Source of the DNA: Candidatus Thorarchaeota archaeon
GTDB taxonomy: Archaea > Asgardarchaeota > Thorarchaeia > Thorarchaeales > Thorarchaeaceae
Reading direction: 5' to 3'
DNA: 64,000 nt
NCBI GenBank assembly: GCA_029855935.1
Contig: JAGSHN010000017.1
Coordinates: forward strand, 1-64,000
The translations under genes were made by a program, and so were the position numbers. Every line of letters starts with the position of its first letter. Within the stretch, counting starts at the first letter, position 1. The notes beneath the pieces were generated by a model. That model was not told the origin of the DNA and ran no database searches. It saw only the letters and a program-made list of their open reading frames with translations. Shown piece after piece: positions 16,510 to 24,294 of the stretch.

Positions 16510-17163
16510 CTACTCAACCTCCTTCTCCTCCTTAACGTCACGTGCCTCAAGGACTGGCATCCCAGATGTGGCGCTCTCGGGCTCACTCTCCTCAGGGATC
16601 GGGAGGGAGAAGTCTTCCGTTCTCGGACGAAGCTGTTCCTCCTTCTCCATCCTTATGATCGCGACAGAACCGACTAGCCCAACGAAGAGAAGCATAGCAA
16701 TTATCTCGAGATAGACAGCGTGCGTTCCCCAGAGCCACTCAGCAAGTCCCTCGAGACTCTGCGACAACGGGATGTGTTCAGGCGGGATGCTCTCCTGCCA
16801 TGGAAACAGCAGCGCGATGAGCGCTGATATGACTACAACCGAGATGGAGAGCACCAAGCCCACCTTCCGCATTCGGGGTGAATGTAGCACTTCCAGTGTC
16901 GAGTCCTGTGCCCTTGGGATGAGTAGTACACCAAAGATGATCAGTGCTGTTATGCCACCAGTGTAGATGGCTATCTGGAGCCCTGCGACGAACGGGGCTT
17001 CTAGCAGGATGAATATCCCTGCAACCCCCGTGGCCATAAAGCCGAAGAAGAACGCAGCATAGACGATGTCCCTATGCTCGAGCGCCAAGTAGGCAAGGAC
17101 TATCACCACACCCGCGATGAGCAGGAACTCGATATTCTCGAAGAGTATCTCAGCCTCTTGCAT
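16510..17163 (-). CDS. nuoJ: Complex I membrane subunit NuoJ
   Basis: 217 residues with five TM helices; IYTGGITALIIFGVLLI is the conserved TM3 with the pi-bulge region (usually YxGAIMVLFLFV), here with Gly-Gly in place of Gly-Ala. A charged tail of about 45 residues follows the last TM. I use ATG 17163, which has GGAGGG about 11 bases upstream and sits just after the nuoA stop; the frame is open further to 17217 inside nuoA. Confidence 0.9.
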   Translation of the reverse strand: MQEAEILFENIEFLLIAGVVIVLAYLALEHRDIVYAAFFFGFMATGVAGIFILLEAPFVAGLQIAIYTGGITALIIFGVLLIPRAQDSTLEVLHSPRMRKVGLVLSISVVVISALIALLFPWQESIPPEHIPLSQSLEGLAEWLWGTHAVYLEIIAMLLFVGLVGSVAIIRMEKEEQLRPRTEDFSLPIPEESEPESATSGMPVLEARDVKEEKEVE

Positions 17164-17170
17164 CGTGAAC

Positions 17171-17605
17171 TCATCCCTCCGAATGCAACCCCGTGGCCTG
17201 CTCCTTGGCAGCCTCATAGAGGGCTACCACCTCGGGACCCGTCATCTGCGCCTTTGGTAGAATCTTCAGAACAAACATCACAGCAGCCATTATGACCGCA
17301 GCAAAGACTACGACCTGCCACACAACGAACACCGAGGTCCTCAGTGCTGAGACCGCATACAGCCACATGAAAGCGCCCATCACGTCCACTACGAGAAACA
17401 GTACCGTGTAGATGATGTAGCTGTACGGAAAGCTGATCCGAGCCGGACCGAGAGGCTCCTCGCCACATTCGTAGGTGGATGTCTTCTCCGAGTTCTGGAG
17501 GACATGCGGACGCAGGACCCACGATGCAAGCAGCATCACGATTACGAGTGCTGTGACAAGGCCCATCCATAAGAGTAGAGGCACAAAGTCGATGAACAGT
17601 CGCAC
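17171..17605 (-). CDS. nuoA: Complex I membrane subunit NuoA
   Basis: 144 residues, three TM helices. STYECGEEPLGPARISF is the conserved first loop with the Cys used to follow the active/deactive state in homologues, and VVDVMGAFMWLYA is TM2 with its acidic residue. GTG 17605 is preceded by GGAG about ten bases upstream. It is the first gene of the complex I operon; no nuoB follows it. Confidence 0.93.
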   Translation of the reverse strand: MRLFIDFVPLLLWMGLVTALVIVMLLASWVLRPHVLQNSEKTSTYECGEEPLGPARISFPYSYIIYTVLFLVVDVMGAFMWLYAVSALRTSVFVVWQVVVFAAVIMAAVMFVLKILPKAQMTGPEVVALYEAAKEQATGLHSEG

Positions 17606-17743
17606 TACAGTCCAGCTCCGTTGCAGGTCACAGGCGGTCAGTCAATTGCGGCCAACCCGGTACCCGACTCGTTGGGCGCCCAGGCTGCCGTGTAAGAAGG
17701 TCATCCAAGCCTGGTTCTTGGTCTCCGTCGTGGCTCTATGGGT

Positions 17744-17751
17744 GATAAAAA
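17744..17751 (-). promoter_or_regulatory. Candidate TATA element of the complex I operon
   Basis: On the minus strand GTTTTTATC (complement of 17744-17752) is the strongest A/T block upstream of nuoA; it would start transcription near 17724 and leave a leader of about 120 bases. Low confidence because other weak A/T stretches are present. Confidence 0.3.
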
Positions 17752-17752
17752 C

Positions 17753-18429
17753 GCTTCGCCATGTGACTATGACCTTTTGTCGACCCACGCACTGGCCCCA
17801 CTGACCTTGCGGAAGAAGAAAACAGGAAGGAGTGCTACCACGGCAATAGGTGCGAGGGCTGGCCGCGAATTTGATCCGTGTACTGGTTCTTGCCAACAAC
17901 GATTCTGATTGCAAAGATCACTATGGCCGCCCGATCTTGTCGCAGTTGAAGTGTGCCCGCCTAGGTCTACTACCACATTGATGTCGTGACCTCACATCCC
18001 CACCGGAATTCCGACAATAGTACTGGTGATTCAGAATCACGATGCGCCTGATGACTCCTCGACGCACTGTGTCAATCCGCTACCGAGTCTTGTGTTTTTC
18101 CACATCTAGATTCAGAAGTGCTCCAATCGAGCCGTCTATGGTTGCTGGTACTATGATGGAGTGAAGGGACTGCCATGCCTATGAAAGGCCAGACTTTCTC
18201 TTTTCGACAGGCAATTGACAGTGCAGAATGACACATGCTGGACCGGCATCAAGAAGCGTCCCCATCACGGCAATGAGAAACCAAGTCCTTGCACCCAACC
18301 ACACAATGACCTTATGCAACAACAGGGTAGGGATTTGCAAGGTGATTCGATATCGGTCTAGGGACCCCGAGCCGTTCTGAGGCGCCTGACAAGAGGACGC
18401 GAACAAGATATTCCCTCGCAGAGAACCAC
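17753..18429. other. Long non-coding gap upstream of the complex I operon
   Basis: No frame with convincing codon structure. A minus-strand frame at 17767-17976 ends in a hydrophobic helix plus basic residues (ALAPIAVVALLPVFFF, then RKV), like the C-terminal anchor of a surface protein, so a decayed gene remnant is possible. No tRNA-like fold was noticed. Confidence 0.3.
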
Positions 18430-18439
18430 GCTTAAATGC
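18430..18439 (+). promoter_or_regulatory. TATA-like element of the DUF3782-type gene
   Basis: GCTTAAATGC is centred about 30 bases before ATG 18464, consistent with a leaderless or nearly leaderless message. Confidence 0.45.
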
Positions 18440-18463
18440 TCTTGAGATGATAGTATCACGAGA

Positions 18464-19216
18464 ATGACACAAGCAGAACGCAATGAGGATCCGGTGAAGA
18501 TCGCCAAGAGGATACTGGATGCGCTGAGGAGAGAACCGTCTCTCCGAGAGGAGTTCCTTGAGATCATAGCCCCATCGACGTACGTCAGGCGTGACGAGCT
18601 GACACAGGTCCTTGAGGAGATTCGACAACTCCGTATAGAGAGCAACAAACGCTTCGAGGCAATGGACAGACGATTCGAGGCAATGGACAGACGATTCGAG
18701 GCGATGCAGAGACAGATGGACGAACGCTTCGAGGCAATGGACAGACGATTCGAGGCAATGCAGGAAGTCCTAGTTGTGATGCAGGCTGACATTGCGGACC
18801 TGTCGGGCAAGTACGGCAAGCGGGCTGAGGACGCTGTCCGGAGACTTCTCTCAAGAGTACTGGAGGCGGAGGGAATCGAGACTGCAAGGATTGAGCACAT
18901 CCAGGTCAAGGACAGGGATGGCTCTGTCTTGGGCAAGGGCTACACGACGGACATCGACATCTACTACAAGGGCAGGGAGACATGGATAATAGAGTACAAG
19001 GCCCGTGCGAAGAGGGAGGACATCATTCATCTGCACCTGGTGGCGAGGCTTCTGAGGGAGCAGTACAGAATCAATCCCGACAGGGTGCTGATGGTCACTC
19101 TGAACATAGCAGATGAGGCGCGAGTGCTGGCTGAGGACATGGACATAGAGGTGCTTCAGGGGAGGAGCACGAATCCCACACCACTACCGCCGCCTGCAAC
19201 GGACGGCCCAGCGTGA
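18464..19216 (+). CDS. DUF3782-like protein: coiled coil plus PD-(D/E)XK nuclease-like domain
   Basis: 250 residues. Residues 1-50 are helical (REPSLREEFLEIIAP), 60-105 are a heptad coiled coil built from RFEAMDR repeats, and 115-235 form a restriction-endonuclease-like core: GYTTDIDIYYKGR then WIIEYKAR gives the D-x(n)-E-x-K catalytic set. Proteins of this DUF3782/PD-(D/E)XK group are common in archaea and cyanobacteria; their substrate is unknown. The C-terminal 15 residues are Pro/Thr-rich. It stands alone with its own promoter, and no methyltransferase is near, so a restriction system is not indicated. Confidence 0.8.
   Translation: MTQAERNEDPVKIAKRILDALRREPSLREEFLEIIAPSTYVRRDELTQVLEEIRQLRIESNKRFEAMDRRFEAMDRRFEAMQRQMDERFEAMDRRFEAMQEVLVVMQADIADLSGKYGKRAEDAVRRLLSRVLEAEGIETARIEHIQVKDRDGSVLGKGYTTDIDIYYKGRETWIIEYKARAKREDIIHLHLVARLLREQYRINPDRVLMVTLNIADEARVLAEDMDIEVLQGRSTNPTPLPPPATDGPA
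18650..18763 (+). repeat. 21-base tandem repeats encoding coiled-coil heptads
   Basis: Five near-identical copies of a 21-base unit (core TTCGAGGCAATGGACAGA; the last copy is cut short at 18 bases), three in a row at 18650-18712, then a 12-base interruption and two more at 18725-18763. Each full unit encodes one RFEAMDR heptad, so copy number can change without shifting frame. Confidence 0.85.
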
Positions 19217-19800
19217 ATGTCCGCTCGTTTTCTTGCTGATGTAGGCTGCTGTTTCTCGGAGATGGGAGGACCCAGCCGCAAGAGGAATGTGGAAACCTGG
19301 GCCATTCCCCGAGGAGCCACAGGTTGTCCATATTGTATATGGAAGAGTCGCGTTTATTGGTTGTGTAGAGTGCGGATGACATGCGGCTAGTGTGCCATTG
19401 CCAGGGGCTGAAGCACAGCAGATACAATCATGGGTAGCACGTACCCCTGCGTCCCCGCATCCGGCGGTCCAGACAATGGCTCCGAAACACCTGTCCCTCT
19501 GATGCCAGCCACTCAGACGCAAGGTCCTGCCGCGCGGAGTAGTGACCTTATAGCGGAATGCCTCCCGCTAGCGCAGGACCATTTCCATTTCCATTTCCCT
19601 CAGTTGTCCTCCCAAATGCTCTAAGCAGGCTATCGACTGTTCTCGCAGTTCCCATCCGCTGCTGGCCGCCAGCACTGGAATCGGTGCAGTTCGCTATGGG
19701 ACCCGTGGTCGCCATTGTGTTATGGGGCGCACTCAGCCACATCGCTTGGAGAAAGTACTGTGCAGGACGTCCCAATAATAGGGGGACCACAACGACGGAC
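19217..19800. other. Gap without a recognisable gene
   Basis: Frames here are short and of poor codon quality. Seen: an A/T block CGTTTATTGG near 19347 that could be a promoter for a small RNA, and hexamer repeats TTTCCATTTCCATTTCCC near 19582-19600. No tRNA or CRISPR structure noticed. Confidence 0.3.
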
Positions 19801-19810
19801 AGATTAAATA
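19801..19810 (+). promoter_or_regulatory. TATA-like element of the small membrane protein gene
   Basis: AGATTAAATA is centred about 52 bases before ATG 19858, implying a leader of about 25 bases. Confidence 0.4.
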
Positions 19811-19857
19811 GGTGCATCAATCTTCGACTGTCCAGTGGTGACCGAGAAGTGTCGTCG

Positions 19858-20199
19858 ATGGACAGAAGGCGCTACACCTACTACGTCATATTGTTTCTCG
19901 GACTTGTCCTAGTGAGCCTCTATTTTCTAGTACTCTATCAATGGGTGGGACTGAGCAGTCTTGCCTCGCTATTGCTTGTTGGCAGTGGTGGCCTGTTCAT
20001 CCTGCTCGCACTCGTTGCCCCCTTTGGCCGCTCTAGACCTGCAAGACTCGGACTCACTGCCTTGTGCGGTCTCATTGCTGGAACTCACGCATATCTCGAT
20101 ATCATATTGCTGCAGGGTCAGATGGGGACTGTGATGTTCATATGGATTGGCCTGGGCACAATGCTCGTCACTGCACCACTGCGATGGCTCAAAGAGTGA
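19858..20199 (+). CDS. Small four-helix membrane protein of unknown function
   Basis: 113 residues with four predicted TM helices (about 8-28, 33-55, 62-80, 88-105) and little else. Positive residues at the N terminus (MDRRR) and between helices 2 and 3 suggest N-in topology. The frame opens at 19558, but the upstream part is unlike protein and the TATA-like element lies inside it, so I use ATG 19858; GTG 19849 is an alternative. It converges with the membrane gene at 20251. No family recognised. Confidence 0.65.
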   Translation: MDRRRYTYYVILFLGLVLVSLYFLVLYQWVGLSSLASLLLVGSGGLFILLALVAPFGRSRPARLGLTALCGLIAGTHAYLDIILLQGQMGTVMFIWIGLGTMLVTAPLRWLKE

Positions 20200-20250
20200 T
20201 TCGATCTCATATTCCATTTCGCGGCAGTCAGCACGGCACGGGCCCAACCA

Positions 20251-20820
20251 CTACTCGGATTCGTCCCTCTTGCCCGTCTCGGCAGTCGACTCCTCAGTCC
20301 TCTCTATAGGCTCTCTCGCTTCTCCCTCTTTCTCACTGCCTCTCGTCTCCTCCGGCTCCTCCACGAACACCTCAACAGCCGAACGCACTGCTGGGCGTCC
20401 AGCGTACGAGAGTCTTGAGTAGTCAAGTAGGCCTGGCGTGACCGCATCCTCAAGAGGTGGTATCATTGCCAGACCGCCTGCCGTGACCAGAGCGCCGATG
20501 ATCCCCCAGAAGACGAGTCCAAGGCCACCGCCCCACTCGGCCGGCACAGACATAGAAAAGATTGCGTAGAACAGTGATGCCACAACGGAGAAGCCGAACA
20601 TCGTCGTCTTGGCCTTGCCGCGAACTGGTCGAAGGTATCCCACGTAGAGGAAGACCATCACCGGTGGCAGACCCAGCACGGGGAGGAGCACTGCGGTCAG
20701 GATGTTGAGCGTGATCGTACCAGTCAGCCACAGATAGCCAAAGCTGAAGTAGAACGCGCCCAGTATGGCCATTCCAAGCCAGACCATGCAGTAGTAGTCG
20801 GTGTCCTCTCGTAGATGCAT
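20251..20820 (-). CDS. Membrane protein cotranscribed with the GlcD-NuoB fusion
   Basis: 189 residues: an N-terminal TM (WLGMAILGAFYFSFGYLWL), three more hydrophobic helices to about residue 115, and a C-terminal cytoplasmic-type tail rich in Glu/Arg/Thr (EEPEETRGSEKEG onward). It starts 22 bases after the fusion gene, with GGGAGGAG ahead of its ATG, so the two should share a message. No heme or quinone motif is visible and I do not recognise the family. Its position suggests it anchors or stabilises the fused FAD-NuoB protein at the membrane; this is inference. Confidence 0.7.
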   Translation of the reverse strand: MHLREDTDYYCMVWLGMAILGAFYFSFGYLWLTGTITLNILTAVLLPVLGLPPVMVFLYVGYLRPVRGKAKTTMFGFSVVASLFYAIFSMSVPAEWGGGLGLVFWGIIGALVTAGGLAMIPPLEDAVTPGLLDYSRLSYAGRPAVRSAVEVFVEEPEETRGSEKEGEAREPIERTEESTAETGKRDESE

Positions 20821-20842
20821 CTCTCTATCTCCTCCCTGTGGT

Positions 20843-22783
20843 CTATCTCAGGAAGCCCATGGCATCCTGGTTCTCGTATTTCATCTGCCAGTGCGTCGTG
20901 CCAGCACGGATCTTGTTCTGAAGTATCAGATGGGCTCGTATGAAGTCTGACGGCTTCGGCGGGCACCCCGGTAGATAGACATCCACAGGAACGACCTCCT
21001 CGGGGTCCTTGACAAGAGAGTAGCCGTCCCAGAACATGCCGCCGCTCGCAGCACACTGACCGAACGATATCACAAACTTTGGCTCAGGCATCTGCTCGTA
21101 GATTCGGCGCAGCCTGGGCGCCATCTTCTTCGTCAGCGAACCGGATATCCACAGCACATCAGTCTGACGAGGACCAAACAGCGGAAGCATACCGAACCGC
21201 TCAGTGTCCCACCGTGGAGCCACAGCGGCGGACCCCTCGACCATGCAGCAGCCCAGACCGAACTGTACTGGCCAGGGACTGTGAGCACGACCCCATCGGA
21301 GAAGCCACTTGATCGGTGGCAGGTTCTGCAGCCACTTCAACACGATTGGCCCCATCCGGCCGAAGCCGTTCCTCAGCAGATCGTAGCCAAGCCACATGAA
21401 GTACTTGCCGACTCTGAGTACAAGAGGCAGCCAGTAGGCAAACACCTTCCCCGGGTTCGCCACCTCATTGGGGTCGAACTTGAGCTTGGCGGCACGAATC
21501 CGTGCAAGGCGCCTCTTGCCGAAGTACTGTGGAGCATAGTTCGCCAGCCAGATGCCGGTCGAATGAACGTGACCCCCGTGCCTCTGTGCAATCTTGAAGA
21601 CCACGAAGCTCTGAACCCAAGATAGCATGAAGCCGAACCGCCGCTCGTCCTCAAGGAAGTAGCCCATTAGCGTGACCCCGTTCTTCGATGTCACGTAGCC
21701 GTCCATGCCTGCCCGCGCTGAGGCCTGCTCGAACTGAAAGTCGTCGAGGATGAGCATCAGATTCTCCAATGGCGCAAAGGCCTGTCCGACGACCAGCGAC
21801 GGGCCGAGCTTCTTGATCTTCATTGGATAGAAGCGCTGCTCCCACTCGTGTTCCGCAACGTGCTCGTCGTAGACTTTGCCCTTCAGCTCCTTCGCCACCC
21901 TGCGTACAACCTCGAGGCCCTCCTCGGTCTCCTCATCGGAACCATCGTACGCAAAGAGCGCGACACAGTGATGAACGGGATAGGGATAGGGGCCCGGGCC
22001 CTCCCAGATCTCCTTCTTGAGGTCGACGTACTTGCTCTCCTTGAACTTGATTGTGTGTGGGAGCGGACCCTCCTCCAGAATCTTCTCGATTGCAAATGTC
22101 ATCAGGTAGTTCTCAGGAAAGCTGACGACGATGCACTTGATGGGGGTGAGAGCTTTGACCTTGAGCGTGACCTTGGTGATTATCCCCAGAATGCCCTCGG
22201 TGTCGCAGAACAGGTCGGTATCGCGGCTGCGCACAATTCGCCCATTGGGGAGGACCACCTCGACCTCCTCGACGTTCTCGTTGATGTTGCCGTACTTCAG
22301 CGAGCCGATACCGTCACCACCCTGAGCCACCCAACCTCCAACCGTGGCCGAGATTCCCGATGAGGGATAGGTGCGCAGGTCCAGTCCCTGACGATTGAGC
22401 TCAAACTGCAGGTGCGCCCAGGAGATTCCGGGCTCCACTGTGACCGTCAGGCCCTCGGGGTCGACACTCAACACGCGATCCATCCTACGCATATCAACAA
22501 TGATGCCGCCCTTTCTGGGAATCGCACCGCCGTAGCCTGAGGTGCCAGCGCCACGTGGGACAATTGGCACGCGCTCCTCATTGGCGAACTTGAAGAGCGC
22601 GACAATCTCGTCCACCGACTCGGGCTGCACAAGTGCATCAGGTTTGTTGTTCATCAGCCAGCCGACCTGCTTGGGCAGTGAACCTACATCCATACTGTGG
22701 ATGTGAAGCTCGTACTTCTCTGTGATCAGCCGGTCACCGAATATCGCTTTCAGGCGCTCCAATTGATCCTTCTTCAGTCCCAT
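20843..22783 (-). CDS. GlcD-type FAD oxidase fused to complex I subunit NuoB
   Basis: One uninterrupted frame of 646 codons. Residues about 35-225 are an FAD-binding type 4 domain (VPIVPRGAGTSGYGGAIPRKGG, the PSSGISATVGGWVAQGGDG block); about 230-450 are the FAD-oxidase C domain ending FDPNEVANPGKVF, as in glycolate oxidase GlcD and D-lactate dehydrogenases. A hydrophobic/amphipathic linker (about 450-490) leads to a complete NuoB: FGLGCCMVEG (C512, C513), ISFGQCAASGGMF (C577) and YLPGCPPKP (C607), the four ligands of cluster N2, plus the SLTKKMAPRLRRIYEQMP helix. The complex I operon lacks nuoB, so this must be its NuoB if the complex assembles. FAD would sit near N2, offering direct input from a 2-hydroxyacid or similar donor. 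Start is ATG 22783. Confidence 0.93.
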   Translation of the reverse strand: MGLKKDQLERLKAIFGDRLITEKYELHIHSMDVGSLPKQVGWLMNNKPDALVQPESVDEIVALFKFANEERVPIVPRGAGTSGYGGAIPRKGGIIVDMRRMDRVLSVDPEGLTVTVEPGISWAHLQFELNRQGLDLRTYPSSGISATVGGWVAQGGDGIGSLKYGNINENVEEVEVVLPNGRIVRSRDTDLFCDTEGILGIITKVTLKVKALTPIKCIVVSFPENYLMTFAIEKILEEGPLPHTIKFKESKYVDLKKEIWEGPGPYPYPVHHCVALFAYDGSDEETEEGLEVVRRVAKELKGKVYDEHVAEHEWEQRFYPMKIKKLGPSLVVGQAFAPLENLMLILDDFQFEQASARAGMDGYVTSKNGVTLMGYFLEDERRFGFMLSWVQSFVVFKIAQRHGGHVHSTGIWLANYAPQYFGKRRLARIRAAKLKFDPNEVANPGKVFAYWLPLVLRVGKYFMWLGYDLLRNGFGRMGPIVLKWLQNLPPIKWLLRWGRAHSPWPVQFGLGCCMVEGSAAVAPRWDTERFGMLPLFGPRQTDVLWISGSLTKKMAPRLRRIYEQMPEPKFVISFGQCAASGGMFWDGYSLVKDPEEVVPVDVYLPGCPPKPSDFIRAHLILQNKIRAGTTHWQMKYENQDAMGFLR

Positions 22784-22850
22784 ACGGTATCACGCCCGAG
22801 GTCAATGTGGGAGCCTTCGAAGACTCAGTTCCTGTCAGGCCTAGACCGTG

Positions 22851-22859
22851 AATAAAAAG
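22851..22859 (-). promoter_or_regulatory. TATA-like element of the GlcD-NuoB gene
   Basis: On the minus strand CTTTTTATT is centred about 72 bases before ATG 22783, implying a leader near 45 bases. It forms half of a divergent control region shared with the CCG-domain gene. Confidence 0.4.
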
Positions 22860-22998
22860 ATAGCGAGTCGGCAATAGTCGTCCGATTGTGCAGATACTCA
22901 GCAGGGTCATCCCCTCAGATGGGGCCCTGTCATAGGACACGATATTCAAACAAGTGGTTGAATAAAGATATAATGGAGCAGTCGTCGCATTAGGAAAA

Positions 22999-23007
22999 CC
23001 TATTTAC
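22999..23007 (+). promoter_or_regulatory. TATA-like element of the CCG-domain gene
   Basis: CCTATTTAC is identical to the element at 3806-3814. It predicts transcription from about 23029 and so argues against the upstream GTG at 23008 as start. A second A/T block (AATAAAGATATAATGG, 22963-22978) may be an alternative. Confidence 0.4.
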
Positions 23008-23067
23008 GTGGGCAAGGGCCGCTTTCCCCGGTCAAAGAACGACAACAGGTCAAAGAGGCAGGCCCCA

Positions 23068-24294
23068 ATGCACTTCGAGATGCTTGAACAGTACAACCTT
23101 CAGGACATGGCCTTCATCTGTGCCCAGTGCAGCTTCTGTCAGGTGGGTCACGGTGCGTGCCCGACCTACAAGGTCAAGCGCCGGGACAGCTACTCAGGCA
23201 AGGGCAAGATGATCATCGCACGAGCGCTACTTCAGGGTAGGCTCTCACCCAGCGAGGCACTGGAGGGTCTTCGCGATGCCGTGTTCGGATGCACCCTCTG
23301 TGGCGGATGTGAGGAGGTGTGTCAAGTAGACATACCCTTTGTCCAGATCTACCAACTTCTGCGTGGTGAGTTCCTCAAGCTGAACCTCTGGCCGGAGCAG
23401 CTAAAGATGATGAAGAAGACCCTGATCAAGACACGGAACGTGCAGGGCCAGCCGAACATCGACCGTGTGGAGGGATGGTCATACTGGCATCCCGATGAGG
23501 ATGCGCTCTTGGAGAAAGTGGGGCAGCCTGCGGAGACCGGGTTCTTCGTCGGATGCGGTTCATCATTCCGCGGTATTGCCATTCAGGCGACGATTGCCAC
23601 AACTCTGATTCTCGATGACGCCGGCATCGAATACACGCTTCTTGGAGAGGACGAGTGGTGTTGCGGAGCCCCGCTGATCATGACTGGCGACTTCGAGGGC
23701 GCGAAGGAGTTCGCTCTACACAACATCGAGGAGTTCCGCAAGCTCGGTGTGAAGCGGATTGTGACAAATTGTCCAGGCTGCTACAAGATGTGGCATCACG
23801 AGTATCACCAGCTTCTCGGCATTGATCACGAATTTGAGATCGTGTACGGTCCCGTACTCTACGCCAAGCTAGTAGAGGAGGGCAAGCTGGAGGGCAAGAT
23901 TAAGGACCTCCCGGTCTCGGTCACATTCCACGACCCGTGCGATGCTGGGCGCAACAGTGGCATCTATGAGGAGCCCAGAGTTGTACTGAAGAACATACCC
24001 GGACTCAGATTTGAGGAGCTTCCTCACAACCGGGAGAACTCGTACTGCTGCGGTTCAGGAGGTGTTCTGAGAGCACAGGACGAGGAGTTCTGTCTGAAGA
24101 TAAACGAGCTGAAAGTACGCGACATCGAGCAGACGGATGCGGACTGGGTGATCTCCGCCTGCCCGTCATGTGTGGACTTCATCAACACAGGACTACCAGA
24201 GGCCGGGTCTGAGAAGAAGTCCAAGGACCTCGCCGTGCTGCTTGCAGAGGCTCTCGGACATACCTGGGACGGACTCGACGACGTCTACGGCTGA
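23068..24294 (+). CDS. CCG-domain Fe-S oxidoreductase (GlcF/HdrD-like), likely partner of the GlcD-NuoB fusion
   Basis: 408 residues. The N-terminal part has two Fe-S sites: C18-x2-C21-x2-C24 with C31 after a longer-than-usual six-residue gap, and CTLCGGCEEVC. Two CCG domains follow: DEWCCGAP with NCPGCYKMW, and HDPCDAGR, YCCGSGG, SACPSC. This is the plan of GlcF, LldE/LutA-related proteins and HdrD, which pair with GlcD-like flavoproteins or reduce heterodisulfides via a noncubane cluster. It is divergent from the fusion gene, and the pair resembles a glcD-glcF couple. ATG 23068 is chosen because of the TATA-like element at 22999; the frame opens at GTG 23008. No TM helices. Confidence 0.85.
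   Translation: MHFEMLEQYNLQDMAFICAQCSFCQVGHGACPTYKVKRRDSYSGKGKMIIARALLQGRLSPSEALEGLRDAVFGCTLCGGCEEVCQVDIPFVQIYQLLRGEFLKLNLWPEQLKMMKKTLIKTRNVQGQPNIDRVEGWSYWHPDEDALLEKVGQPAETGFFVGCGSSFRGIAIQATIATTLILDDAGIEYTLLGEDEWCCGAPLIMTGDFEGAKEFALHNIEEFRKLGVKRIVTNCPGCYKMWHHEYHQLLGIDHEFEIVYGPVLYAKLVEEGKLEGKIKDLPVSVTFHDPCDAGRNSGIYEEPRVVLKNIPGLRFEELPHNRENSYCCGSGGVLRAQDEEFCLKINELKVRDIEQTDADWVISACPSCVDFINTGLPEAGSEKKSKDLAVLLAEALGHTWDGLDDVYG

Noticed and set aside
17767-17976. Minus-strand 69-codon frame ending in a TM-like helix
   Set aside because: Could be a decayed surface-protein tail, but no body of the gene is recognisable upstream.
18650-18763. Regularly spaced 21-base repeats as a CRISPR array
   Set aside because: No spacers; the units are contiguous and in frame within a coding region.
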